Source of the DNA: Nannochloropsis salina CCMP1776
Taxonomy: Eukaryota; Sar; Eustigmatophyceae; Eustigmatales; Monodopsidaceae
DNA: 64,000 nt
Direction: 5' to 3'
Assembly: GCA_004565275.1 (NCBI GenBank)
Contig: SDOX01000128.1
Coordinates: 248,839 to 312,838, forward strand
The notes under the pieces are model-generated. The model did not search any database. It had not been told where the DNA came from and saw only the letters and a program-made list of their open reading frames with translations. Below, piece by piece: positions 30,001-37,442 of the stretch. Numbering within the stretch: the first letter of the stretch is position 1; each line of letters starts with the position of its first letter. The translations under genes and the position numbers were made by a program.

Positions 30001-32487
30001 TTACTGTTACACCACCCTTTTAATAGCATCGATTTTGCCTCATGTAGATGGGCTGAGTTGGAAGGTATACTAGCTTACACACTTGAAAGCCTAACTTCGC
30101 AGGAAGTGTCACTGACCAATGGCCCTGCACTGTCAGCAGAATTTATTCGCATGTCAGAAAGACGAGAGGCAGTTCTGCGCACTGCCATGATGTTGTTAAG
30201 TGCGCTTTTGGCGAATAATTCTCAAATACATTCGCTGGCTTTGCCCAAAGGAGGATCACGAGGGGCGAATATCTCTAGCGGTGAACAAGTAAACCTTGCA
30301 CACATCGGTGAGAGGATAATTTTCCGGGAACTTCGACAGCATCGTATCTTATCAACAATGCTTGGCCTCTGGATTGCAGCCTCCAAGGTAGCGGCGACCG
30401 CGTTCTCTGCTATCCATGATTACACGACCGTGTCAGGCCATGCAGCTAGGTCAACTGCAGCTTTGGAGGCCTTGACGGACAACGCTGTGCGATTGGCTCT
30501 AGAACGTTTAAGCACGATCTTACGATTCTTAGAAGCTGCTGCTTGCGGCTCACAATATTTCTCTGCGGAGCTGTTGCGGGAAGGATGGATACCACTTCTG
30601 ATGGAGGATCCGCTCATAGCTTGCTTGGTGCGGGCTGTAAAGGATGGATCAGAGTTGGCTGAAATGAAGCAGCTGATGTACCGGAGAGGGTACCGGGCCG
30701 ATGGTGAAGAATCTCCTTACTATACATTATGGCGAAGCGCGGTTAGGCTCATGGCTCGACTCCTGCACACCTTGACGCGATCTCATCTGGGTCATGAGGC
30801 AGTCTTGGCGTTGCCTGTTGCTATGCGAGACCCGACGTTAGTTTACGCCCATACCATGAGGCCCGAGGAAGCCGACTTTCCTTGCGAGGTTGCAGGGTTC
30901 TGGTCTCGATTCAGTACTCTACTCCTCTGGCCGTTGAGCGAGGACAAAGTTTTGACTTTGGCATCTCTAAAGGAGGCTCAGAGCGTGCTGAATTTGGCGC
31001 TGGAGATTGCCATTCATGGACATACCTGGCGTGTTGGTGAACCCTCGCAAGCAGAAGAGCTCCGTACACTTATCAAGGGTATGACCATGCGAATTTCTGT
31101 GGTACTAGGTCAAGCGATGATGAGCAGCATCGGCATTTCGGTGTTGACGGTATTAGGAGAGGCATTTGCGCCGGTCTCACCTGTTGAAATACGACATTAT
31201 CGCATATGGGAGGAACAGCAGCGTGCCGCATGTCGTGGTGACGCATACACGAACAAAGACTCGCATGAGGGCAGAGGCAAACTTCCACAACGACGAGCGA
31301 AGTCCAGGAATCTAGATTCAGAAGTGGAATGGATGTTGATGGATATATTGGCTTCGGCTTTGGCATTTTTGCGCCACACGAATCTCTCATTCCTGCCCCG
31401 GAAAATCCCCTTGACTCCTGAAGAAGCCACTCAAGTTGTGCTGGCGGAAGGAACTCGAGTATGGTATCGCGGCAATGATTCTGAACTCTATGAGGGCGTT
31501 ATTCAGCGTCGCATCCGTGAGTTCCACCCAAGTGAGGCCTTCCTTATGGGTACTTACGATATATTGCGCAGACTTGACTACGTGGTGGAGAAAGAAGTGC
31601 GTGCAGAGCGCATAACAACGATAGAAGACAGAGCTCAGGAGCGAGTTCAAGTGTGTGATATAGATTTTGACCTGCCGGACCCCAGTACAGGGATTCCATC
31701 ATTCAACCGTGGCCGGTTGTCGTCAGCCCATTTACTGGTCGTCGCGCGCTTTACTCTTTTGCGTCTACGCGGAGTATCAAGAGATAAGCGAGAAGAGGCC
31801 CTGTGCATAAATATTCTGATACATGTTATTCATCTATTGCTCACGGCATCTCGCATGTTTTTTCGATCTCGGGGAGCTGGCATCCAGAATAAAGAAAGGA
31901 CTTTGCCACGTTTTATGGCAGCGCTGAGCGATGTGCTTTGGGAGGTCTCCGAGTTGCGTGTGGCCCCCTCGTGTGAAGCTGTTGATAGCTCCGACGCGTT
32001 GACGGGGGACTCGAAAAGACTTTTGAACTCTGACTTGAACATGTCGTATCACAGCCATCAGCATCAGCTCCATGACATGTTTGTTGGCGTCGGCGAGGCA
32101 GATAATGCGGAGGAAAGGATAGGTGCTGTTAAGAAAGTCATAGATCTTCTAGTCCAAAAAATGCACACAAGCCAGGAATTGGGCCGAAAAGAGCTGAAAA
32201 GAGTGCTCGTAGAATGCTACGATAATGTTCAAAATCTGCAATCAGGTATCGCGGCATTGCTTATTTTCGAGGCGCGACAGCACGGGTACCGCGTAGGTTT
32301 GGAGGAATATGCAGCGGCACTTCGGGCGTGCAGTCAGGATGTAAAGATGGGACGCGTTGGGCAGCTTTTGGATGACATGATTGAGAATGTCGGTTTGTCG
32401 ACATTGCTAAACGAGCTGAAAGACAAGGTTCAACAAGATGTTCGGGAAGAAGGGACATCGCTCTCTTACGTCGTTCTTTTGGAATGA
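24085..32487 (+). CDS. Very large Nup188/Nup205-like scaffold nucleoporin
   Basis: 2800 residues in one frame, mostly helical and hydrophobic like the inner-ring scaffold nucleoporins. The first 170 residues are Gly/Ser/Asn-rich with scattered FG-like dipeptides (GLF, FGG, SGF). The helical part then starts (about 195 on). FYFSQRIYFFRNMQEFF (about 352-368), a segment with ARRESLGFRAWCQLFKLW and another with HDHLLLVYSFWED resemble Nup188/205 members. Around residues 2454-2512 a small beta module (GTRVWYRGND, EGVIQRR, GTYDILRRLDYVVE) looks Tudor/SH3-like. The C-terminus has further helices. The expected place is the nuclear pore inner ring. The start is uncertain: GTATGT overlaps the ATG, and acceptors at 24101 and 24287 both keep the frame from an upstream exon at 24033-24082. 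Family call from pattern only. Confidence 0.58.
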   Translation: MSFPFSCGGGDGAGVSQPSPTGGGGLLGNSPSTGEKQPRAASNSQEQAQNNIFPLGNAPSQRSSGFSSVGTLPGPSAEATATGTPALPAAGSDQQGLFAGTGVGSHVMPSSQAQHPQNSGNESYATSSTGLTGAVPASNTFGGLNGSTSGLLPSISSGTTELASLASSAIKHSAESWKERSSVLVDLHLLFAGVLAEPRLFSDEEISEQLDHLLDPGETSTSASQALKRILDCSDYRCRVDHTLQKSPVSTFYAPASEETAQDFARLLEDEEPLPLLHGWIPGITASKLGKSDLVDGVRSLARCLRLAEARAMQVLFSYLKDQVRRGLLKKIDSREYKSSFLHEKIRHFYFSQRIYFFRNMQEFFRIDLDADYFLPELGQVVHHFLAALTSQENSSSFAQRFQEILKDLWQAIPPRVQELDQAYSKEIRPGHSAAYWERARQEWVKQNVVEQCEVLVTLLLVLARRESLGFRAWCQLFKLWIALRMGELLPEKAYIAAQDSYTLLRAKRVSSLMTLVAIQGLQLGLLWSDSLGGGVTGEEHPFAADLREMPRSETAEIEELFYAMKDAVRAERFLPAPGLISVILLFFTCFLHLSGPLLRPILSSALQHRLWDRAAELQSYVSRRAAQAHFAELVVTLILDDEAAEKVRLKNDDANIRDEWACSAFHAVLRRKLDNLCPQNARLDVEAVQVPLSDAMNAFIAACYSGIPQAPQPLHPESMTAKKLEFLVFLVATIYHDHLLLVYSFWEDSGLTADSGVELGNKTSFTDGEGIMQPMAGSKGWKGHPLKYLASETRERNPLLYFHLIASMACDTTTASWVRMELGQASLCTHVNNDHTLEHCGGCSYRMPPTKYFDTDTGASVPPGTCGQLLTSPSGQSSRLIRWDISLWAILIHQIEDFAILLARCRLLPLLATLEKLRSDATAGKDLGLNTVLDQYSSLFVYGPCPGRTESVARELLRRGAWGLVRYMFCRVEMVLDQLSILLSLEERRRRQQVRDLNTCNTDISASFFLLDVLTQARGMSPSGVTLLAYRLPTRLIDIVYMASEALNGFYDAAEANVLVDLQGAALSLLGRLMRSESSFPWRAETVKALVVQLEDRQGRHERTPTIAWLGLRSMEADQSLNEYRTTRDVVLLMHHLLESACDASWEGKSESLPPLLSTDIVTRIMDFSVQVLLSLEKWTFTRNVDRWLLTLTVLELLVTFVSQSFADYSEDPTQESMYGLEVYRQSLLKRFREDGALMRLLLRCAEYLPVSVLHSTFEARIREQSPHDVLKEQHVQNAHKLEHGDSQGLYLARDGILPLEFEHKSLSSVSCRIETAVLERLGIAALQSLSHVIKEYLALLPRVSFSSTVSPGNLELLYQTADVLPVINPGPWFHSQHRRKRLPLASHVSLIASLLTYGASGRGPLTERLSLVAIDVLGSVIRYVQHVRLSREEERVVAFPNWPRHLLHQSSIRVSRDIMSVTDAQGFRGALFATLTRNSTPGSCLISLLDLLVDITRLQPSLAKHVVFFRPQIPEKESMNRIDGDDGLRKGIHRTVEEVVLHVLRRAQSMAKADEKRPECLPDKSKKLRAREIRERETGMLALASALRFLRVLLNNATASRQLELLAYLDPAIWGILEWAVQKVVLDEALQVKVSEVTMQCYRLSVHRFVLDILSILIVINLSIMSQNQQIESNARRNRALCHLGTAIPRLMAALFAAPDTKVLLNRYLTASFRLRFVEDLSRRASGTNGKVPLDRFLLPDREEMLTDSSPRRFGFDNFVLDLPALVRHMQATQLGMQMSEAQRMEVERAASFLNQYYSISAAQHMVNKSFKGLITVVMGRAPHSIEVKNMLSSDVDIDTVVRTALSLILGDGEEDEYAKRENRSALGTEETGTGSEYFKSTLRKSYGDAVRFALKINLPFQELLLTLVDCYGADLPKNAICDTICEIRRSFERLKILETHLPSGNLQYKNGKDGILMDLRQCYVTTTLKLLLHHPFNSIDFASCRWAELEGILAYTLESLTSQEVSLTNGPALSAEFIRMSERREAVLRTAMMLLSALLANNSQIHSLALPKGGSRGANISSGEQVNLAHIGERIIFRELRQHRILSTMLGLWIAASKVAATAFSAIHDYTTVSGHAARSTAALEALTDNAVRLALERLSTILRFLEAAACGSQYFSAELLREGWIPLLMEDPLIACLVRAVKDGSELAEMKQLMYRRGYRADGEESPYYTLWRSAVRLMARLLHTLTRSHLGHEAVLALPVAMRDPTLVYAHTMRPEEADFPCEVAGFWSRFSTLLLWPLSEDKVLTLASLKEAQSVLNLALEIAIHGHTWRVGEPSQAEELRTLIKGMTMRISVVLGQAMMSSIGISVLTVLGEAFAPVSPVEIRHYRIWEEQQRAACRGDAYTNKDSHEGRGKLPQRRAKSRNLDSEVEWMLMDILASALAFLRHTNLSFLPRKIPLTPEEATQVVLAEGTRVWYRGNDSELYEGVIQRRIREFHPSEAFLMGTYDILRRLDYVVEKEVRAERITTIEDRAQERVQVCDIDFDLPDPSTGIPSFNRGRLSSAHLLVVARFTLLRLRGVSRDKREEALCINILIHVIHLLLTASRMFFRSRGAGIQNKERTLPRFMAALSDVLWEVSELRVAPSCEAVDSSDALTGDSKRLLNSDLNMSYHSHQHQLHDMFVGVGEADNAEERIGAVKKVIDLLVQKMHTSQELGRKELKRVLVECYDNVQNLQSGIAALLIFEARQHGYRVGLEEYAAALRACSQDVKMGRVGQLLDDMIENVGLSTLLNELKDKVQQDVREEGTSLSYVVLLE

Positions 32488-32702
32488 GCTATCATGGAAT
32501 CTGTCAGGCATTTACACGCAAAAATAAAAGTACAGTGCAAAATACTTCAAGCGGAACAGATGCCATTAGGTTTTCTTGTTCTCTGGTCGTTTTGATGTTT
32601 CCTGACAAGAATCCTGGGACCTGTGAATGTCACGTATCTACAACAATGACAAAATTTTCTCATTAACATGCCCTGCGACGCTGTGTTGTCACCATTTTCA
32701 TT

Positions 32703-33843
32703 TCAAACCTGTAAATCTGACGACTTTCCTTCGGTACGAGAAAGATCTACCTCCAGTTTCTTGATGGACCGGAAAAAAGAAGACGGTATTAACATTTGCC
32801 CCAAAAAAAAGAAAGAGGACGTCATTTGTGACAAAAATCCTTGCAGCGAGAAGACAGAGTCGTCGCCGTCCACACTCCGACTGCTGGTGAATTTCGACCC
32901 CCACGTAACGCTGCGAAGCGGAGAAAAAAGCGGACGGCGCTTGTTCTCAGCTTCTTGAATGCGCTCGCCTATTGTCTTCCTTTGGAGATCTTCCTCGCGG
33001 ATGGTGCCATCGAAAAAACATTGCACATGAAACGGGTTGGCTCTGGACTCCGGAAAATGAGGATCCGCCGCCACCTGGTATTCGTTGCCATAGACAGTAA
33101 ACCAGCTCCCCGTTTGGATATGGAAGAGAGATTTGTAGCGCAAAAGACGCTTTGATATGTCCACTAATTCCCCTTGGAGCTCACTTTCATTGTGGCGATT
33201 CAGGTTCGGATGCTTGTCGTGAAACCTTTCTTTCTCGCCTTCGCAAATGATGATTTGACGCACCAAATAAAGTAGCTGAACTTCTTCTGGTTTGACATAA
33301 CCCCCTCCAGTTTTCCAATGAGCCAAATCCAACTCCGACTGTATCTTCAAGCATTTAGCGAGAATTTCAATTCTGTCAGCGGTCCGATGAGCATCTTCTA
33401 AATCGCCATCAATGATGCGTTTGAACAAAAATCTTTTGATTCGTTTCAAAATGAGATTTGTAGAAGATTGAGTTGTGACATTTGTGATGGGAGTGTCTAC
33501 CTCTTCTTGACGTTGCTCGGTCGCTGTCAACTTGAGGTCTCCGTTTTCAAGCACCGTTTCTGATGTAGGAATCAGTTTTTTGCTCTTTGCTCCCGCCATA
33601 GAGTCGTTATTGCTCGTAGAGGAGAGCAATGCGATAGCAGCTCGAAGCTCTTTGGCTTGAGCTTCGTATTGAGCGGCCTCGTACAAGCAAAGATCCTTTT
33701 CCGTGCCTTGGCTACCGAAAATTCCCCACCCTCGGGATTTCGCAACTTCGAGGATGTGATCAGTCTTACTCAAAAGTTCTTCATGAACATCAACCAGAGA
33801 AGGTTTAAAAGCATGAGCGAGTGCCTCCACGCTTTTATTCATC
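32703..33843 (-). CDS. Unrecognised protein, about 379 residues
   Basis: Long single frame with first ATG at 33843; the frame is open for a few codons further upstream, so a 5' exon is possible. Not recognised. The N-terminal third is helical and charged (VDVHEELLSKTDHILEVAKSRG). A low-complexity Ser/Thr/Glu stretch follows, then a well-ordered-looking middle with LILKRIKRFLFKRIIDGD, AHWKTGGGYVKPEEVQLLYL and WFTVYGNEYQVAADPHF. The end is hydrophobic (FFFLGQMLIPSSFF). No signal peptide or catalytic motif is obvious. It is divergent from the gene at 34132, with a gap under 300 bases. Confidence 0.65.
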
Positions 33844-34131
33844 AAAGACGATAGCAAGCGAGCCAGGCCGCCTACACGCTAGCCCGAAATGAGTATGGGC
33901 CTGCAACCCTGTCGCAGAAGATGACCTGTACGAATGTCGAAATAAATCGATTCCATGAACCGCATATGACACACGATGTGAAGGCCAGGTCTTCACATGT
34001 CAATGGTGCCGTGCACTAGCGCGCGGTCCTTTATGAGCTTGGCTTTATTCCTAAGTCGTGCGATAAACATGTTACCTAAACCCGAGTAACGGCTTTTTCA
34101 ACCCAACAGGAGGTCACTTACAAGGAGCACG

Positions 34132-35577
34132 ATGCTGTATCCCCTGAAAGATTCGTGCGACTCATTTTTTCCTCCGTACAATTCATTGTTTTCCAATATA
34201 ACCTCGGAGAAAGGATTTGACATGTCAAGAATAGTTTGCCTGGGCTTGCTTTTAGCCCTGTGGTCGACAAGAAACCGACTCTCAACGGCCGCGGTTGCCA
34301 GCACCTCAACTCCCACATGGCCTCAAAAAGGGCAACGAAACAGTATGGCAAATCAAGACCAAGAACCGTCCGTTACTCTGAGTCGATGGGATTTGAAATC
34401 CTTTCATGCCTTTGTCAAGGGTCGGACGGGGGGAATTTGTTCGGCGCCAGTGTCTCTGCCTACAGCAAACGTCTATTGGGTACTGCATGGCCAGCTCTCT
34501 AATCCCTTTACAGGGGACGTCATAGCCGAAGTACGAGGTATAGAAGTCGTGCGATTTGTGGGCTATGTGCAGGCACCAGGGCAACAAAGAGGGAACATAT
34601 GTGGATCCCATCCTGCCGTAGATCTGCCCAAATCACAAAGTCATGCCATGCCCGGTACGCGGATGTGCTTGCAATTGAAGGATTCTCAGCCTAAAGTGAC
34701 GGAGACAGGCGAGGAAAAGCGGCACGCAGATATACAAACTGCATCGCTTCAGCGGTGGTGCGCATTGGCCACCTCAGTATCTGCCAAAACGTTCCGATAC
34801 TTTGAGCCTTGCACAGGGCGACCCTTGTTGAGATTTCGACCAGGTCCTCGCGCCAAAGTTCGAACAGTCCCAGCCGCCATCACAACCAAGCAAGTCATCA
34901 CATATGCCTTGTCACATTCCGGTAGCTTACACTTGGTGGCAGAATCCCTCAATGGTGGTCTTGTGGCGGTGCAAAATGAAGCTGCCGGGCCAGTGCTAGG
35001 GTCACAGAAAAGAAAATGTATCTTATGCTTTCCCCCTAAGCCACCGAAAAAATTTGAACTATCTTTACTCATGTGGCCAGGCTCCAAAAGAGGCAATCGT
35101 GATTATAGCAGGAATGAAGGCAACGCTTCAGAAGAGAGAAAGGTGGATGGCAGTAGACGGGGATTCCCGTGGAGGTCCCTCGTGCAGTTCGGTACTTCTT
35201 CTGCGCAGCCAGCTTGCCGTGAGCTCTACGCTCTGACCACGGAGCCGCTGCCCAAGCAGCATGGCCGTCGTCCACGGATGAAGTACCTTCGTTACGGAGA
35301 GGCTCCTCACTGGTGTGGGGCAGGGAGGGTCTGCCACCTTGCCCTCGACGGCACTCGGTACGACCGATTGCAAGATGTTCCCAAGCGTTACAGACAGCTC
35401 TTCTTTCCCACGATGACAACTGCGCCCTTAACCGACGAAAGCGAGAAGAATTTATCAGCAGAACTGCCTCCGCAGTCCGTCGAGGCCTTCTTGGAGGAAG
35501 CCAGAGGAGTCCAACGGGCAGAACGCGCTCGGTTTCACTTTCGCAGGTTCGTCCGGGAGTTTGGACGACGCCGTTGA
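34132..35577 (+). CDS. Unrecognised protein with signal-type N-terminus, faintly DUF1838-like
   Basis: Frame of 481 codons. The ATG at 34222 (residue 31) is more attractive than 34132, because it opens MSRIVCLGLLLALWSTRNRLSTAAVA, a textbook signal peptide. The middle contains VYWVLHGQLSNPFTG, EVRGIEVVRFVGY and, later, FRYFEPCTGRPLLRFRPGP followed by VRTVP. This series (VYW..G, G.E..R, Y.DP.TG) is like DUF1838 proteins, but I am not certain. The C-terminal 60 residues are Arg-rich. It could be a secreted, plastid or periplastid protein. Function unknown. Confidence 0.68.
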   Translation: MLYPLKDSCDSFFPPYNSLFSNITSEKGFDMSRIVCLGLLLALWSTRNRLSTAAVASTSTPTWPQKGQRNSMANQDQEPSVTLSRWDLKSFHAFVKGRTGGICSAPVSLPTANVYWVLHGQLSNPFTGDVIAEVRGIEVVRFVGYVQAPGQQRGNICGSHPAVDLPKSQSHAMPGTRMCLQLKDSQPKVTETGEEKRHADIQTASLQRWCALATSVSAKTFRYFEPCTGRPLLRFRPGPRAKVRTVPAAITTKQVITYALSHSGSLHLVAESLNGGLVAVQNEAAGPVLGSQKRKCILCFPPKPPKKFELSLLMWPGSKRGNRDYSRNEGNASEERKVDGSRRGFPWRSLVQFGTSSAQPACRELYALTTEPLPKQHGRRPRMKYLRYGEAPHWCGAGRVCHLALDGTRYDRLQDVPKRYRQLFFPTMTTAPLTDESEKNLSAELPPQSVEAFLEEARGVQRAERARFHFRRFVREFGRRR

Positions 35578-35695
35578 GACTGTCAGCCCAAATGCAATAG
35601 CTAGAGTTTCGAATAAGAAAGCAAGTAATTTTTACAGACTGAGCACGCGTTAAACGAGCATATTTATTATAATTGGTTGTTAGCTGTTAAGACTT

Positions 35696-37261
35696 TTATT
35701 CGTTTACAGATTTTTCAAGACATACAAGCCAGCGAGTAAATGAAGGGGAAAAGGTTTGGGGAAGTGTGAAGACGACTTTAAAAGCCTTGGGCGTCCTCGA
35801 GAGCATGTAAGAGAGTATATCGGCATCAGATTTCTTATTGCGTCCAATATCCCGCTTGGTCCATTCAGGCAAAAAAAAGACGAGGCGCCCGCCTGGGACC
35901 AGCACGCTGGCAGCAATATCAATTAGGGCGAAAATCACTGGCATGACAGTCTGTTGTCGAGCTCTGGCTGCGTTCGTATCTGTCGCACTTTCTGCTTTTC
36001 CAAACACCTTAGCCTTGATATTGTAGGGCGGATCGGTCACAATGCTGTCGTAGTAACCGGAGCGGAACAGGGGATGTAGCTGACGGGAAAGTATGTCTGC
36101 CTGAGTAAGAACAGGTACTGGGGACGTAACGGAGTGTACCCACTGGGAGAAATCGTTTTTGTCGTATGCAAATGACTTGATTATTAGTTGCTTGTTCACA
36201 TGGCTTTCGCCTCCCATGAGCTCTTGTGCAGCATCGCTTCCAAACAACTCTTCGGCGCCTAACAGGCTCGCAGTAAAGAGCAAACTTCCCGAGCCCATGA
36301 ACGGGTCAAACACTCTGCTTCCTTTCCTCACCCCACCCAGGTTATTCATTACCCACGCAAGCTCGGGATCCATGGCTGTAGGCGAAATGAAGGTAGTCTT
36401 TTCTCTATAAGCGGCCAGTGCTTTTAATACTCCACTACGGGGCCGTCGAGGCTTTGAGGCAAACGTGTAGCCCTTGCCCGTTCCGGGGCCCTGAGCCAAG
36501 CGGAGGCACAAAAGCACCTGACCACATTTTGGGAAAATGAATATGAAGAAGTCGAGCTCAGGAGGAGGCCCTCTCTCGTCTAACTGTCGTAAAGTGGGAT
36601 CAAGACCAGCGGTGCCGTGCAAAAAAGGTTGAAATGCATTCACAGCATTTTCTTTCTGATGAGAGGACAACAGAATTTCCTCGTTCTGATCCGAAACTCC
36701 TACTACCCCCACGCGCCATCTTTTCCCCAACTTTGTTGATAAAGAATATTTGGGGATCGTGGTCGAAGACATTCCTTTCTTATGATTGTATCCTTTGCTG
36801 TTGCTCGCCTTGCAGGCGGAGGCAGCAGTGTCGCTGGGGTTCTTGCCAGCTGCCAAGAGATGAAAGAGACCGTATGTCAAAATGCAACGTCGCGACACGT
36901 CCGCGAGGTCTTTTGTGAAGTACGGACCTACAATATTATTTTCATACCGAATGCTGTACAATGGTATTGTCGACGAGTGGAAAAATGGTCTAAGTGCCAA
37001 GCTTTTTGCAAAGGTACTGCACTGTGAGTTATTTAAGGCCGCCAGAAATTCAAATTGCGGCAGCACATAGTTCTTCTCGACACCCGTGCAAAACCCCTTG
37101 GTGTTACGACTGGGATGACGAAAGGCGACAACTAGGTCCTGATAATGAAATCCGTGCTGGAAGCTACGAGCTAGTGACAAGAGAAGAATGAAGAGGAGGA
37201 CATACGACAGCTTCTCCCCCCCCCTTCTTCGCGCGTGATATTCATCTTGCGGCTGAGGCAT
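35696..37261 (-). CDS. TRM11-like tRNA (guanine-N2) methyltransferase with signal-type N-terminus
   Basis: Class I SAM methyltransferase of the TRM11/THUMP-associated group, which makes m2G at tRNA position 10. The SAM loop VFDPFMGSGSLLF is at about residues 314-326, preceded by the family segment YREKTTFISPTAMDPELAWVMNNL. The catalytic N/DPPY-type motif reads VTDPPYNIKAKVFGK at about 409-423. VLVPGGRLVFFLPEW and the C-terminal TLPQTFSPSFTRWLVCLEK also fit. The total is 521 residues, within the family range; the THUMP-like half is poorly conserved. Residues 17-33 (KLSYVLLFILLLSLARS) are hydrophobic and followed directly by Phe (ARS-FQHGF), as in bipartite plastid signals of stramenopiles. TRM11 is normally cytosolic, so plastid or periplastid use is inferred. 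ATG at 37261. Confidence 0.83.
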   Translation of the reverse strand: MPQPQDEYHARRRGGEKLSYVLLFILLLSLARSFQHGFHYQDLVVAFRHPSRNTKGFCTGVEKNYVLPQFEFLAALNNSQCSTFAKSLALRPFFHSSTIPLYSIRYENNIVGPYFTKDLADVSRRCILTYGLFHLLAAGKNPSDTAASACKASNSKGYNHKKGMSSTTIPKYSLSTKLGKRWRVGVVGVSDQNEEILLSSHQKENAVNAFQPFLHGTAGLDPTLRQLDERGPPPELDFFIFIFPKCGQVLLCLRLAQGPGTGKGYTFASKPRRPRSGVLKALAAYREKTTFISPTAMDPELAWVMNNLGGVRKGSRVFDPFMGSGSLLFTASLLGAEELFGSDAAQELMGGESHVNKQLIIKSFAYDKNDFSQWVHSVTSPVPVLTQADILSRQLHPLFRSGYYDSIVTDPPYNIKAKVFGKAESATDTNAARARQQTVMPVIFALIDIAASVLVPGGRLVFFLPEWTKRDIGRNKKSDADILSYMLSRTPKAFKVVFTLPQTFSPSFTRWLVCLEKSVNE

Positions 37262-37442
37262 TTTTATATCAAATCACCTGAGTGGATGACATGGCTTATA
37301 TCTAAAAGGATGAGATATTTTGGGGAGTGTGAGCAGGAGCAACAGCAATGGAGGCATTGTTGGCATCCAGCGCGACCGCTGATTGCTTAACGGCTGCCTG
37401 GCCGTTGACATCTTCACTTTCAAACTTCCCATTCCTTAGTTC

